Shown here: positions 46,181 through 55,957 of the stretch, piece by piece
Numbering within the stretch: the first letter of the stretch is position 1
Layout: every line of letters starts with the position of its first letter
Source of the DNA: Pictodentalium vernedei
Taxonomy: Eukaryota; Mollusca; Scaphopoda; Dentaliida; Dentaliidae
DNA: 64,000 nt
Assembly (NCBI GenBank): GCA_031216915.1
Contig: JAUFNR010000074.1
Span: forward strand, 102,171 to 166,170
Direction: 5' to 3'
Made by a program: the position numbers and the translations under genes
The notes under the pieces: model-generated
Database searches by the model: none
What the model saw: the letters and a program-made list of their open reading frames with translations, nothing else
What the model was told of the DNA's origin: nothing

Positions 46181-46760
46181 TACAGCACCTTTTATTTGAT
46201 CAGAATTGTCCATCTAGAAGGTTTCCTGGGAGGTTGTCACTTTTAGGACCTTGGTTGCCCCATAAAGAGAAGTCATATGGGGACGGGCAACATGTCAATC
46301 AACTCGTCTTCATTTGTGCCACCCTACAGCACCTTTTATTTGATCAGATTTGCCCATCTAGAAGGTTTTCTGGGAGGTTGTCACTTTTAGGGCCTTGGTT
46401 GCCCCATAAAGAGGGCGCCTTATGCGGACGGGCAAAATGTCAATCAACTCGTCTTCATTTGTGCCACCCTACAGCACATTTTATTTGATCAGATTTGCAC
46501 ATCTAGGTTTTCTGGGAGGTTGTCACTTTTAGGGCCTTGGTTGCCCCATAAAGAGAGGCCTTATGCGGACGGGCAACATGTCAACCAACTCGTCTTCATT
46601 TGTGCCACCCTACAGCACCTTTTGTTTGATCAGATTTGCCCATCTAGAAGGTTTTCTGGGAGGTTGTCACTTTTAGGGCCTTGGTTGCCCCATAAAGAGG
46701 GGTCATATGGGAACGGGCAACATGTCAATCAACTCGTCTTCATTTGTGCCACCCTACAGC
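46181..46760. repeat. Right 144-bp subterminal array (inverted)
   Basis: CCTACAGCA recurs near 46180, 46324, 46468, 46608 and 46752, so four units in inverse orientation to the left array. One unit is 140 bp owing to a small deletion. Confidence 0.92.
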
Positions 46761-46954
46761 AGGTGTCATTTTTCCTGTTTTGATGGAATAAAAAATGTCA
46801 AAATGTCAAATAGGGAATAAGTAACTAACTTCACGTCGCTTTAGGCCAGGTGATTTTGCACCCCCATTTGCATGTTCTCATTGCATGTTCTCATCGTGGT
46901 GTGTATGTCCTGAACTGGCGTCATGGGAAGTGATATACTATTGGTAGGGCTCAT

Positions 46955-47022
46955 GAGCGGCCATCTTGTCATGTCAATATTATATCAATATATGGTCTCT
47001 AGTGCGCATGCGCACACGTGTT
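46955..47022 (+). promoter_or_regulatory. Candidate CpG-type promoter: YY1-, NRF1- and E-box-like sites
   Basis: GCGGCCATCTTG (46957-46968, YY1-like), TGCGCATGCGCA (47003-47014, the full NRF1 palindrome) and CACGTG (47015-47020) lie within 65 bp. In animals these occur together at TATA-less housekeeping promoters. The downstream frame with ATGGCTGTAACAG near 47119 has no recognisable domain, so no gene can be assigned. The sites could also belong to an unidentified repeat. Confidence 0.3.
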
Positions 47023-47828
47023 TCTGTGGTGTTTTCTTTTCCGACCACGCGGGCCGACATTTTGTTTTAGGGAAACGCTTTTTGCACTCGTCAAACAAGG
47101 TGGGGGTTGGGTGGTAGTTATGGCTGTAACAGTACTCTCTCCAACTTGGAGGGCATTTTTGGCGCCAATTTTTCCCCATTTTCCCGAATTACCCAATACT
47201 ACCCTAAAATTGTCCAAAAAATAAAATCGCCCCTTATGGACCGCAAAGCCATAGGTTCTTCCCTGTGTGTGGCCGTGAAACAAACTAGTACCCCTTCCCG
47301 CTAACTGTGCGAGGCCTCGATTACCCAAAGAATCCTCAGAATTGTCCAAAATCGCCACGGGGACGACCATAACCGCAGGTTACTGGCATCTCAAATGTAT
47401 ATTTCTATGTCCTTCCCGCAAATATCAGTTATAGTAATGAACATCATCATCACACATGAACACATACGACCTGAAGCAATAGCCACACTACAACTGCACC
47501 TACGTCACCCCTACACACCTACGCGGAAGGACTACGGCTCGCATAAACATCCCTTATACGCCCACCCGACGAGAGAGCATGTTCTAAAATGACGTGATGG
47601 ATATTGGTGTGTTATAAGTATAACTTGTATGCTGATTTTTTTCTGTGTTACGGTGTAGATTTGGGTCAGTTCTCATGTTGAATTCACTAAAGGTAAGATA
47701 CAGAGAATGACGTACTGATCAGTATGCATCATAGTATGCATATTCACGACTAACTGTATATTATTGTTTTCTTAAGTTTGCTTTCAAATCAAGTCATGGC
47801 TGATATAGAAGCCATGAAAACTCAACTA
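47023..47828. other. No gene recognised
   Basis: Frames at 47018-47224 (+), 46999-47370 (-) and 47395-47592 (+) have no recognisable domain. The region borders the left inverted repeat of the Tc1 element. Confidence 0.45.
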
Positions 47829-47830
47829 TA

Positions 47831-49353
47831 CTATTCAAAAGAAGTAGGGGATATCCGAACAGATGTTGATATTTTCGGAAAATGGTATTGGACACGCGTG
47901 ATTGGACATATCAATATGTTACCAAGTTTAGTTGGATCATGAATGTTACCGGCCCACGAAAACTTCGTGTAAGTTTTTCGCACGAGCGCCGCATTAATGT
48001 CTGTGAGTACGTTTTGAAATTTTCATTTGTACTGGACGGGCTTTTCGGAGGTCTCATCGTTATTTTTTGGTATAAACTCATTGATCAATAGTTTCCGATC
48101 GAAACGTAACTTTTGAGGTATGCGAAGACTGACACGTGACGAACGTTTACGTGCCGTTGGCATGTTGGAACCGTGGCAATGGACAGACTCCAGTGGCGCA
48201 AATTCTCAACGTTACTCAATCGGTGATTAGCAGGTTGTGGTTACGCTACCACCAGAAGGCAATGTTGATGACAGACGTCGGTCAGGTCGACCAAGGGCGA
48301 CAACTGCTATCCAGGATCGTTTCATCCGAACCACAGCATTACTTAACCGCCATTAACGTGCCTCAGAAATCGTACAGCAGCTGCACCGAGCGACAGATGT
48401 GCGAGTCAGTGGTCAGACTGTCCAAAATCGCCTACACAGCTGGAATTTGTTTGCTCGACGAGCTCGAATAATTCCACGTTTGACTGAACGTCACATCGCA
48501 GCCAGGCGTAATTGGCGTGGAGTACGACAGCGCTGGAGAATCGTCGGTGGAGCAACGTCATGTTTTCCAATGAATTGAGGTTCACTCTCAACTTCCACGA
48601 CAGGCGAAACAGAGTGTGGCGGCGGCGGAACGAACGATACCATGAAGTAACCGTTGGGCAACACAATCGTTTTGGTGGTGGATCGGTTATGGTGTGGAGA
48701 GGCATAATCGTGGCAAGCAGAACAGCATTACATGTAATCCAAGGGCGTGCCACAGGGCAGTACTACCGTGACAACATGTTAGCAGCTCATGTGGTGCCAT
48801 TTGCGTGACGTCACGGCCGTCGATTCATTTTCCAAGATGACATTGCAAGAGCATACAGGGCCCGTGCCGCTACCGAGTTTCTCTAGGAGCAGAACATAAC
48901 TAACTGCCTTGGCCAGCACTTAGTCCAGACCTTTCACCAATCGAGCACGTCTGGGATATATTTAGAAGGCGCCTACGAAAACGGCAACAGCCCCCTACCA
49001 TTGTTTATGAACTCGTCGCTGCACTGCACGAAGAAATGGAATAACATCAGTCAAGCTGATATTGGGCGTTTGGTGAGCAGTGTGCTACGTCGGATCCGCG
49101 CTTGTCTCGCGAACCGAGGAGGATTTACAAGGTACTGAGGTCTTGAGCTGAATGTGGTAAATTCTCTGCCTGACCGTCCAAGTCTTCTACAGCTCAGCGC
49201 GTGGCATGTGTGCTTGTCAGACATCCAACTATCGCTGAAATCATTCACCAGATGTCACAGTGCAATGCCTCAACTGTCGTTTTGATGAAAATATAAGTAT
49301 ATTTCTTCATATATCTCACTTTTATCAAATATCCCCTACATTTTTTGGAATAT
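47831..49353 (+). mobile_element. Tc1-like DNA transposon, full length, inactive
   Basis: 1,523 bp between TA dinucleotides (47829-47830 and 49354-49355). The ends are imperfect inverted repeats of about 38 bp: CTATTCAAAAGAAGTAGGGG against ATATTCCAAAAAATGTAGGG on the other strand, both continuing GATAT. Size, TA target and transposase place it in Tc1/mariner. Its right end abuts LINE sequence; I could not find the other LINE half on its left. Confidence 0.85.
48120..49138 (+). pseudogene. Tc1-like transposase, decayed
   Basis: Spans 340 codons from ATG (MRRLTRDERLRAVGML) to RGGFTRY and a stop, the usual Tc1 length. Recognisable parts are the N-terminal helix-turn-helix region, DRRRSGRPRATTAIQDR (GRPR hook between DNA-binding and catalytic domains), RASEIVQQLHRATDVRVSGQ, ARRNWRGVRQRW, and the catalytic region. 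The first catalytic Asp region reads FSNEL where FSDE is expected, so the Asp is now Asn. The second Asp lies in FQDDIARAYRARAATEFL and the Glu in PIEHVWD; they are 104 nt apart, one short of the 105 expected for D34E. Several stops and indels make it a pseudogene. Confidence 0.85.
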
Positions 49354-49355
49354 TA

Positions 49356-49457
49356 TATATCAAAGCCATAATCGAAAACTTACTTCTATTCGTCTATTCG
49401 CAGACGATATCTTCTTATATCTAATAGTGGAGAATCCTGACCAGGCTTCGATCCTGA
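49356..49457 (+). mobile_element. LINE reverse transcriptase palm fragment, 5' piece
   Basis: Translates as KLTSIRLFADDIFLYLIVEN then PDQASIL. The FADD box is the catalytic motif of the RT palm. The LINE continues after the hAT-like insertion at 50402. 5' truncated at the Tc1 border. Confidence 0.85.
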
Positions 49458-50401
49458 CAGTGGCGGCGCCAGAGTTACAGAAGTGAGGGTGTACAGTTGG
49501 GTACTGGCCGCCGCGCAGCGGTTGTCTCGACGCGCAGCGCCGAGCCGGGTGGGTTTCGTGAGAGGTGTCCCCTCCCGAAGTTGAGAAAATTTTTAAAACT
49601 TACGTTGTAAATGGTGTTCTCTGGAGCATTCTCAGACAATTAAATTAAAACAGTTTTATCCTTTTGAAACTTATTGGTTAGGTACTTCAGTTATAGAAAA
49701 CGTCGTACATGGTGACATTTTAACCCTTTACCCAACGCAGACGATATCAAAATTTATTATTTTAAATATCATTTTTTTAAATTTTTCAAAAAATTTCAAC
49801 AAAACCATATCCTGTGACCCCTCGTTGGAACGAGCTCGTTCCAACGAGGTCACATGATATGGTTTTGTTGAAATTTTTTGAAAAATAATATTTTTTCAAC
49901 TGCTGAATTTGAATATTACGCGGACGGATGCGGGCGATTCGTTGGGTAAAGGGTTAACTGAAGAACGCTGTTGTTAAGTGCGAGCACAAAGCACCAAACG
50001 ACACTCAAATCGAAAATGAAAGTAGGCTGCATTCCAAACGGATGCGTTGCACGCTCTCGATTCCTGCATTCCTCGAATACTCTTAAGCGGTATGTTTGTA
50101 TGTTTCAGACCGTTTGAACGCGGCACGCCTTGTTGCAATTTGGGCCCTCGACTCTTGTTTGTTTGCAGCTAATGTGTGTGTGGGGGTGGGTGGGGGGGGG
50201 GGGCACACACAAACGTAATTTAAAAACTTCTCTGATTTAGTGCACTTGGGTATATGGAATTAAGCATACCCACCATTACACCGCAACGTTCAATACAAAA
50301 CTTAAAATGATAGTATTTTTTTACTACGCTTGGCTAAAAAAGTGGAAGGGTAAGTACCCCCCCCCCCCCCCATACCCCTCCCCTTCATGGCGCCGCCACT
50401 G
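49458..50401. mobile_element. 944-bp hAT-like nonautonomous element with 8-bp duplication
   Basis: Terminal repeats CAGTGGCGGCGCCA at both ends in inverted orientation. The flanks are GATCCTGA at 49450-49457 and again at 50402-50409, a perfect 8-bp target duplication lying inside the LINE reading frame. Eight-base duplication and CAGTGG-type ends are typical of hAT. No transposase. Contains G/C runs (50188-50200, 50358-50371) and a nested MITE at 49724-49953. The G+C-rich left part resembles 53876-54130. Confidence 0.92.
49724..49953. mobile_element. 230-bp piggyBac-like MITE with TTAA duplication
   Basis: Ends CCCTTTACCCAACG and CGTTGGGTAAAGGG are perfect 14-bp inverted repeats, flanked by TTAA at 49720-49723 and 49954-49957. 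TTAA targets and CCC-starting ends are the piggyBac hallmark. The middle (49782-49887) is a palindrome of about 105 bp centred on GAGCTC at 49834/49835, with AACGAGCTCGTT at its tip. Confidence 0.88.
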
Positions 50402-51560
50402 GATCCTGATGAACCATGATTCATCAACAATTGAACATTGGGCTTAAGCATGGAAAGTTGAGTTTAAACCGCACAAAACGGCGAGTATGATGATCTCACA
50501 CAAATGTAATCCCATAGTGCACCCACCATTACGTTTCGACGGTACGCAGCTTTCAGAGGTTACTATTCACAAACATCTAGGACCATCCTAAACAGTTACT
50601 GTACATGGAATGGTTATTTTGATCACATTTGTTCTAAAGCCTGGTCGCGTGTCCATTTGTTAAGGAAAGATAAATTTGCCGTCGATCGTAAGGTTTTAGA
50701 AAAAATCTACTTTGCTTTTAGTAGGCCCCTCCGAGAGTATGCAGATGCCGTATGGGACAGCTGCTCGGAATCTTTGGCCGCAGATTTGTAGAAATACAGA
50801 GAGCTGCGGTAAGGATAATAACTGGTTCAACCATTAGTGCGAGTTAGTCTTTGCTCTATTCCGAGACCCACCGGGACGCTCTTCTAGAAAGACGCCACAA
50901 ACACAAACTAAAATGACAGTTCTTCAAAATGTACCACCACGTAACTCCCCTATATATTGCAAACAAAGTACCACTGCGTATCTCCACGACTAACCAACGT
51001 CACAACTTCCGATCTCGTCACGACCATCAGTTTCCGTCCTGTCGCTCCAACCTGGCATCCTGTACCGGTGTTCATTTATTACCAACGTCACCAGCCTATG
51101 GAATAGCCTACCCTTGTCTATCTGAGAGAATTCTTCTCTAAGTAATTTCAAAATTTCCTCAACAATGGCAACCTTCATCCACCGCTATTTTGTATCGGCA
51201 ACACATCTCGTGTAGCCCTGATACACCATTTTGTTGCCATTGCGCTGCAGCAACTTAAATGCCCTCCTATATGATACCCATTTATCACTTTCTCCCTTGT
51301 GCCAATGTGTACTGGTCGAAACACTTGAGAATTTCCTCATACACTGCCCAGTCTATGCACATTTCCACAATGAGACAATCAGTGTTCTGCCTTTCACCCC
51401 AGACCTCTCAACGTTACTGTTTGGCTCAGAATTGTTGAACAATGTCGAGAATCTTTTTATTTTTGAAGTTGTGCAAACTTTCATTATGGTAAATGGACGC
51501 TTCGGGTGGTGCAAAGTTCTCGGAACCTACTCTGATTCAACCAATTAGAACAAACACCTT
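50402..51560 (+). mobile_element. LINE reverse transcriptase, 3' piece after the insertion
   Basis: Continues the palm/thumb and C-terminal region of the LINE at 49356: NLKHGKLSLN-like start, HICSKAWSRVHLLRKDKF-like segment, KIYFAFSRPLREYADAVWD, then MYHHVTPLYIANKVPL and a zinc-binding tail CQCVLVETLENFLIHCPVYA near 51300-51355. Shares its C-terminal half with the fragment at 1-660. Several frame changes and stops, so inactive. Confidence 0.8.
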
Positions 51561-52700
51561 CTTAAACATGTTCTTGGACTTTAGCAAGCTGGTCACGTTG
51601 TTCTCCCTGCATTATGCACAGATACTGTACAGTACAACGTCGTGATAAACTTACATTCTGACTTTGAGTTGGCTTATTATTACCCCCTCCTCCCAACCCC
51701 CACTTCTTTTCATTTCCTCTTACTGTTCACCTTTCACTCCTTCATGTATTCTCTCACTGAACATAGAACAATTCCCAATTTGTATCTATCGTGGCACACA
51801 AACATTTGACACGAACACTCAAAGAGTATCCTAGTAATCTTGCAAGAAATTCGCAACCTCCCATGCTTTCCTCGTTCGGTGCTTGCTTCAGAATCCCGGT
51901 TATAGGGTAAGGAAACTATACAGGAAAACAGAGAGCTATCCCACCCTCGCCTCACTTCATGACTTCCCTGCCACCTTTGGGGTAAGCAACCCAGCACCGT
52001 GTATCTACCTGTATCCTCATTAGGCGTGGATTGAATCTTACGTCCCATACCGCCTTGACTTTTCTTCCCATTAGTTTAAACAATTTCCAGTAATATTATT
52101 AATTTGATCAAAGCCTCCAATTAATTAACTTGTGTAACTATTATCTTGGGAGACAACTCACAAAAGCACCAAGCTTATTGTCTTTGATATTTAAAGTACA
52201 AAGTTACAAACCATAAATTCAAGCGTAGAGGAAAACGCGTTAGGCGATAAGCAAACAACCAAACGGATAAACAATTTTATTTTTTGTATATTTTTTTGGG
52301 GGGGAGGGGGGGGGGGAGTAAATTAATTCAACAGCCTTAGAGGCAAGGATGGACTCACCATCCATGGTCCCGCCACAGTGATAGGGAATCATAAAAACAA
52401 AGGAAAATGGATTTTCCCCGAGACTCAGCCCCCCCCCCACCCCACCCCCACTCCGCCCACCCACCACCAACAGACACACTTGGTACAAACACACAGGAAT
52501 TCATTTTCATCGAGTGACTGTACTTTGTTTAAAATAGGGTGAAGATGATCCCAAATACAATGGATTTCCAATTTAATATGTGTTTATTTTTTCGTGTGTG
52601 TGTGGGGCGGGGGGGGGGGGGGGGGTATTAATTCTCAAGTGGATATCATTTTTTAATTCTTCAAAGATCTCAGGTAACAGCGTCAGTGAGTGGAATATTA
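51561..52700. other. No gene seen; several G/C homopolymers
   Basis: Runs of G at 52301-52317 and 52608-52626 and a C-rich stretch at 52430-52465. Short frames only. Part of the first 100 bases may be LINE 3' UTR. Confidence 0.5.
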
Positions 52701-52711
52701 ACTGCAGGAGG

Positions 52712-52950
52712 CGCGGCGTCGCGACTTAGTGGAAAAGAGCATTGAACTTCAAACCGAAAGGTCCACGGCTCGACTCTGACCAGTGGAAACTACTTTGTAT
52801 ACTTGGGCAAAACACTGAATCCTGATTGCCCATATATGTGTGTGGGTGGGGGGGGGGAGGGAAGGACCAAATCGCACTGTATACAGCGGCGTACAACACA
52901 TTGATGGTGCACTTGTTTTGAGCCAAAGCTAAGCTAACACCACTAGTACG
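52712..52950 (+). mobile_element. tRNA-derived SINE
   Basis: A pol III A box TAGTGGAAAAG at 52727-52737 fits TRGYNNARNNG exactly, and a B box GGCTCGACTCT at 52767-52777 fits GGTTCGANNCC at 9 of 11 positions. The head GCATTGAACTTCAAACCGAA has the anticodon-arm look of a tRNA-like SINE. Downstream ACTTGGGCAAAACACTGAATC resembles a conserved central domain common in invertebrate and deuterostome SINEs. A G-run lies at 52845-52857. Not a functional tRNA. Confidence 0.75.
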
Positions 52951-53400
52951 CCGTTCTACGTTCGGGAGTCCAGCATATGCTCGCCACTGCTTAATGGTTG
53001 TCTCTGGGTACTCCGACTTCCGCTGCCCAAAATTTAACTGTCAGACAAGATGTTATTCTGGCAGTCGAAATAAAAAACTGCAAGAGGCAAAAATAAGAAA
53101 TTTTCTCACTTTGATCAAACTTATTCAACGTGTCTTCCTAAAGCTCTTTACGATGTGGGTTATGTTCTTGATATAGCCATAGATAATTTCAGCACGTATG
53201 GCTATATCTGTCTACAACACAAGTGTGAAGTCAAGTTTACCAAATGTTCGCACCCACAGTGCCCACGTTTGAGAACTTCGATTACATGCATTGGTTGCCG
53301 GGCAGAGGCGGCCCACCGATTGGGAACGGTCTGGAGGAGATGTAGGTGGCCCCCGGCCTGAGGGGCTCCCAAAAAGCTGGTGATGCGGCAAGATAATTGA

Positions 53401-53452
53401 GAAGAAGAAGAAGAAGAAGAAGAAGAAGAAGAAGAAGAAGAAGAAGAAGATT
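53401..53452. repeat. (GAA)n microsatellite
   Basis: About 16 AAG/GAA triplets. The preceding GGGCAGAGGCGGCCCACCGA block (53290-53395) may be the 3' end of a LINE with this triplet tail, but I could not confirm it. Confidence 0.85.
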
Positions 53453-53875
53453 AATTCGAAAAGAAAACTGAAAATAAGAAGAAGAAAAAAGAAGACGGCC
53501 AGATATGGAACCATTTTATATGTGTCTACGAGTTTCATCGTTCGAACGCCAATACTGAGATTTTCAGCCCGATGCCGATGGGATTCGCAGGGGCAGATTC
53601 AATTTCGTATGCAACCGCATACATGTGCCGATGTCACTGCGTTCCTATACTAATTTTCTAGCCAACAAACGCATCCAGTAGAAATAAAGCATCGGACCCT
53701 AGATTCACTGTCGCAACCGCAAAAATGTGTCCCTAGCTTCACTTACAAGCCACGCGGCACGTGCTGTGTGACATAGGCCTATATGTCAAAGTTTTGAATT
53801 TTAAGTAAAAAATCCCTCGAATTCGCTCTCGGGGCTTTGAATTTTTAGAATTTTCTCGGGGAAGGCCCCTCGGAT
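53453..53875. other. No gene seen
   Basis: Nothing recognisable. Confidence 0.5.
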
Positions 53876-54135
53876 CATTGGCGGAGCTAGGGTTCTCAAA
53901 TAAGGGGGACTGGACAATATTCAGGGGGAACGGCGTGACATGGCAACGGCATGTCTCGAGGCCCGAAGGGCCGAGAGGGGGGGGGGGTGAATCTCAGTGA
54001 GAGTGGCCAGCTCCTTAGGATGGGGTTCCGGGTGCTGTCCCCCGGGAAAATTTTGAAAATTGTAGTTCTCTGAGAGTGATGCTGGGGTAACATTTGCTTC
54101 CAATTGGGGTGATTTTCTAGACAGGGAAATTGCTG
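53876..54135 (+). mobile_element. hAT-like nonautonomous element, left-end fragment
   Basis: Begins CATTGGCGGAGCTAGGGTTC and is followed by GTCTCGAGGCCCGAAGGGCC, a G-run (53977-53987), and CCGGGAAAATTTTGAAAATTG. The same arrangement (CAGTGGCGGCGCCAGAG, a GTCTCGACGCGCAGCGCCGAG-like stem, then GAGAAAATTTTTAAAACTT) opens the element at 49458. No right end found. Confidence 0.5.
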
Positions 54136-54159
54136 TGTGGACAGACATGCTAATGCTTG

Positions 54160-54500
54160 TATCGTTCTCACAAGGGACAGATTTTCAAAGAGATCTTACA
54201 CAAAATGATAGGTGATTGTTTGAAGTTTCATAAATATGCAAATCTAGAATTACAGCCAAAAGTTACCCAGGTTCCAAATGTCAGATATGGTGTCAGTGAC
54301 TCTAACCAAATATCTGCATGCCAGTATTTTAACTCAATCTTTCTTATAGGTGACTTACATAACAAAGTAAAGAAAATCCGTTCATTACTCAAGTTATCCT
54401 TCGGAAACCAAATAAGTTTGGATGGACACAAGGACAGATGGACAAACCATTTACACATACAGACCATGACAATAGCCCATATTGACTTCGGAGTCGTGTT
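54160..54500 (+). mobile_element. 3' part of a hairpin-tailed nonautonomous repeat
   Basis: GAAGTTTCATAAATATGCAA and TACTCAAGTTATCCTTCGGA, then GGACACAAGGACAGATGGAC and CATGACAATAGCCCATATTG. Same tail logic as the P family (GGAC run plus CATGACAATAGCTC). The 134-codon frame across it is a by-product. Confidence 0.6.
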
Positions 54501-54930
54501 TGTGCTTCATTCCCGAACGAACTATTATGAACGTTCCCAACACCAAATAGTGTATCAGTGATTTTACCTCAGCGCGGTTGTAACATGTGATTGATGGATG
54601 AATATAGCTGAATGGGGGTTAAATTGGGGGGGGGGGGGGGATTGGAGGGGGTGGACCTCGTAGACACCCCATAGCTCTGCAACTGCCCCAGCCCCTTCCA
54701 ATAGGAGAGGGACACCCCTTCCTATAACCAGCATAACCCAGGCTTGTGGCCTTCGGCATATATTGGGCCCCTGGCTGCTTAAGTAGTCCGGGGGCGCCAG
54801 TCTTGGGTCGCCACTGTTGTCGGGTCCAAGTTTACCATTGACGCAGAACCCGTTACCGCAGTGGATAAATGTTGTCCTACATTCTGGGTTTTCCACGGAG
54901 TCTGGATAGTGGACTGCCATTAATTCCGTA
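54501..54930. other. Unassigned; 118-codon minus-strand frame
   Basis: Frame 54920-54564 (-) reads MAVHYPDSVENPECRTTFIH and later a Pro run from the G-tract at 54627-54640. No domain recognised, and I do not call it a gene. Confidence 0.35.
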
Positions 54931-54931
54931 T

Positions 54932-55067
54932 GAGTGGAGCTTCCACCCAGACAATAATTACCAATTTTTCATACCAAAAAAACTGGTTATGTCCGTTGTC
55001 CGAAACTGCACGTGCATTTTGTGATTTTTACGGAGTTCGGGTTATTGTCTGGGTGGAAACTTCACTC
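54932..55067. mobile_element. 136-bp MITE
   Basis: Inverted ends GAGTGGAGCTTCCACCCAGA and GAGTGAAGTTTCCACCCAGA (the right end read on the other strand), both continuing CAATAA. Arms about 26 bp with two differences. No coding content. Target duplication not resolved. Confidence 0.75.
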
Positions 55068-55905
55068 CACTAGTGATTCAGTGGTCATCCCACCAATACG
55101 TGTAATTCGTAGATTGTTTGGAAAAATGTAAAACAAAAAGATAATTTTTAAATAATTTCACAAACGGGAATGCGAAGTGTTTTTTTTTTAAATTATGTCT
55201 CGTAACATACTGTTTATCAGAAAAATGAACAAATATTTTTTTATTTTATGACTTTTTTAGTTTTAATAAAATTTACTTTTTTCCACGTATTTTATTGTTA
55301 ATATTGTGACCAAAGGAGGGTCAATGATAAATACATTTCAAAACCAGTTCTGCTCATCTCAGATATTTCGAGTCCAATTGTTTTGCTGAACACATTTCAC
55401 GGCGATGTTTTATCAGACGGACCTGGTCTTCACATTTGAATGGATTTTTGTTCACCAATAGTTTCCCACACAATTACTTCCACGGGCACAATTCCTTCCA
55501 TTGCACAAAATGTCCATATTTAGTAATAAACAAGTATTTCGAGCAATCTGATTGGACAAATCTCCATTTCGTTTTTATGAGTTCACCATTTGGCATTTGG
55601 TTTTCGAGGAGGGAGCAGAGAAATCGTCTGTCTCCGACTTGGTGGAAAAAAGAGATTATACGAAAAAAATCAAACCTCCCATGTCACGGAATCCAAAGAA
55701 ATAAAAATGGACACCACTACTCCTGTAAAAGATTTTCGGGTAAGCAAAATTATTTTTTCATGTTTTCAGGCGTTATATTAACTTTTTATATTGAAAACAG
55801 TTTGGGGTTCCAAGATACCAACTGTTGAACATCTTTCAAACACCACCAGATGGTCGGCTGTAACGATTTTCCCCAGTTCTGATTCATTGTTTCCTTCCAA
55901 AACCT
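55068..55905 (+). other. Mostly unassigned; weak candidate first coding exon at 55707-55739
   Basis: ATGGACACCACTACTCC begins at 55707 in a good start context (AAAATGG), reads MDTTTPVKDFR for 11 codons and ends at a strong splice-donor match CGG|GTAAGC (intron from 55740). About 155 bp upstream lies CTGATTGG (near 55549), an inverted CCAAT box. No acceptor or further exon can be linked, and the sequence may equally be noncoding. Confidence 0.2.
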
Positions 55906-55957
55906 AACTTATGACTCCTCGTTGGAAAGAGCTTGTTCCAACAGAGGGTCGTAAGTT
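55906..55957. repeat. Hairpin related to the piggyBac-like MITE core
   Basis: AACTTATGACTCCTCGTTGG ... GTTCCAACAGAGGGTCGTAAGTT folds on itself. Its tip CTCGTTGGAA/TTCCAAC is the same as the tip of the palindrome at 49782-49887. Confidence 0.6.

Larger units (their letters stand above)
41048..46840. mobile_element. 5.8-kb fold-back element with satellite arms
   Basis: Both ends carry AGCGAYGTGAAGTTAGTTAC in inverted orientation and match over about 105 bp (about 8 differences by eye), to CACCTGCTGTAGGGTGGCAC. Inward on each side is an inverted tandem array of a 144-bp unit, then a long CpG-rich satellite of 11-12-bp units whose strand polarity flips once at about 45,639. Left arm is about 4.6 kb and right arm about 1.2 kb; the inequality lies mostly in satellite copy number. 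Flanks are CTAGGCCAG and TTAGGCCAG (8 of 9 identical), a plausible target duplication. No transposase or other protein is visible, so it is nonautonomous. The architecture recalls Drosophila FB and sea urchin TU elements (inverted arms built of short tandem repeats), which is analogy, not proof of kinship. Confidence 0.85.

Noticed and set aside
41131-46760. Repeated frames reading LLGPWLPHKERPY...NQLVFICATLQ as a repetitive protein
   Set aside because: The 144-bp unit is a multiple of three, so any stop-free frame repeats. The frames occur in both arms in opposite orientation, with no start or splice context.
52712-52785. Functional tRNA gene
   Set aside because: A and B boxes are present but the acceptor stem does not pair and the B box deviates. 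The downstream body is that of a SINE.
53290-53400. LINE 3' end with GAA tail
   Set aside because: The reading is too short and I found no zinc-knuckle or RT motif upstream. Kept only as a remark.
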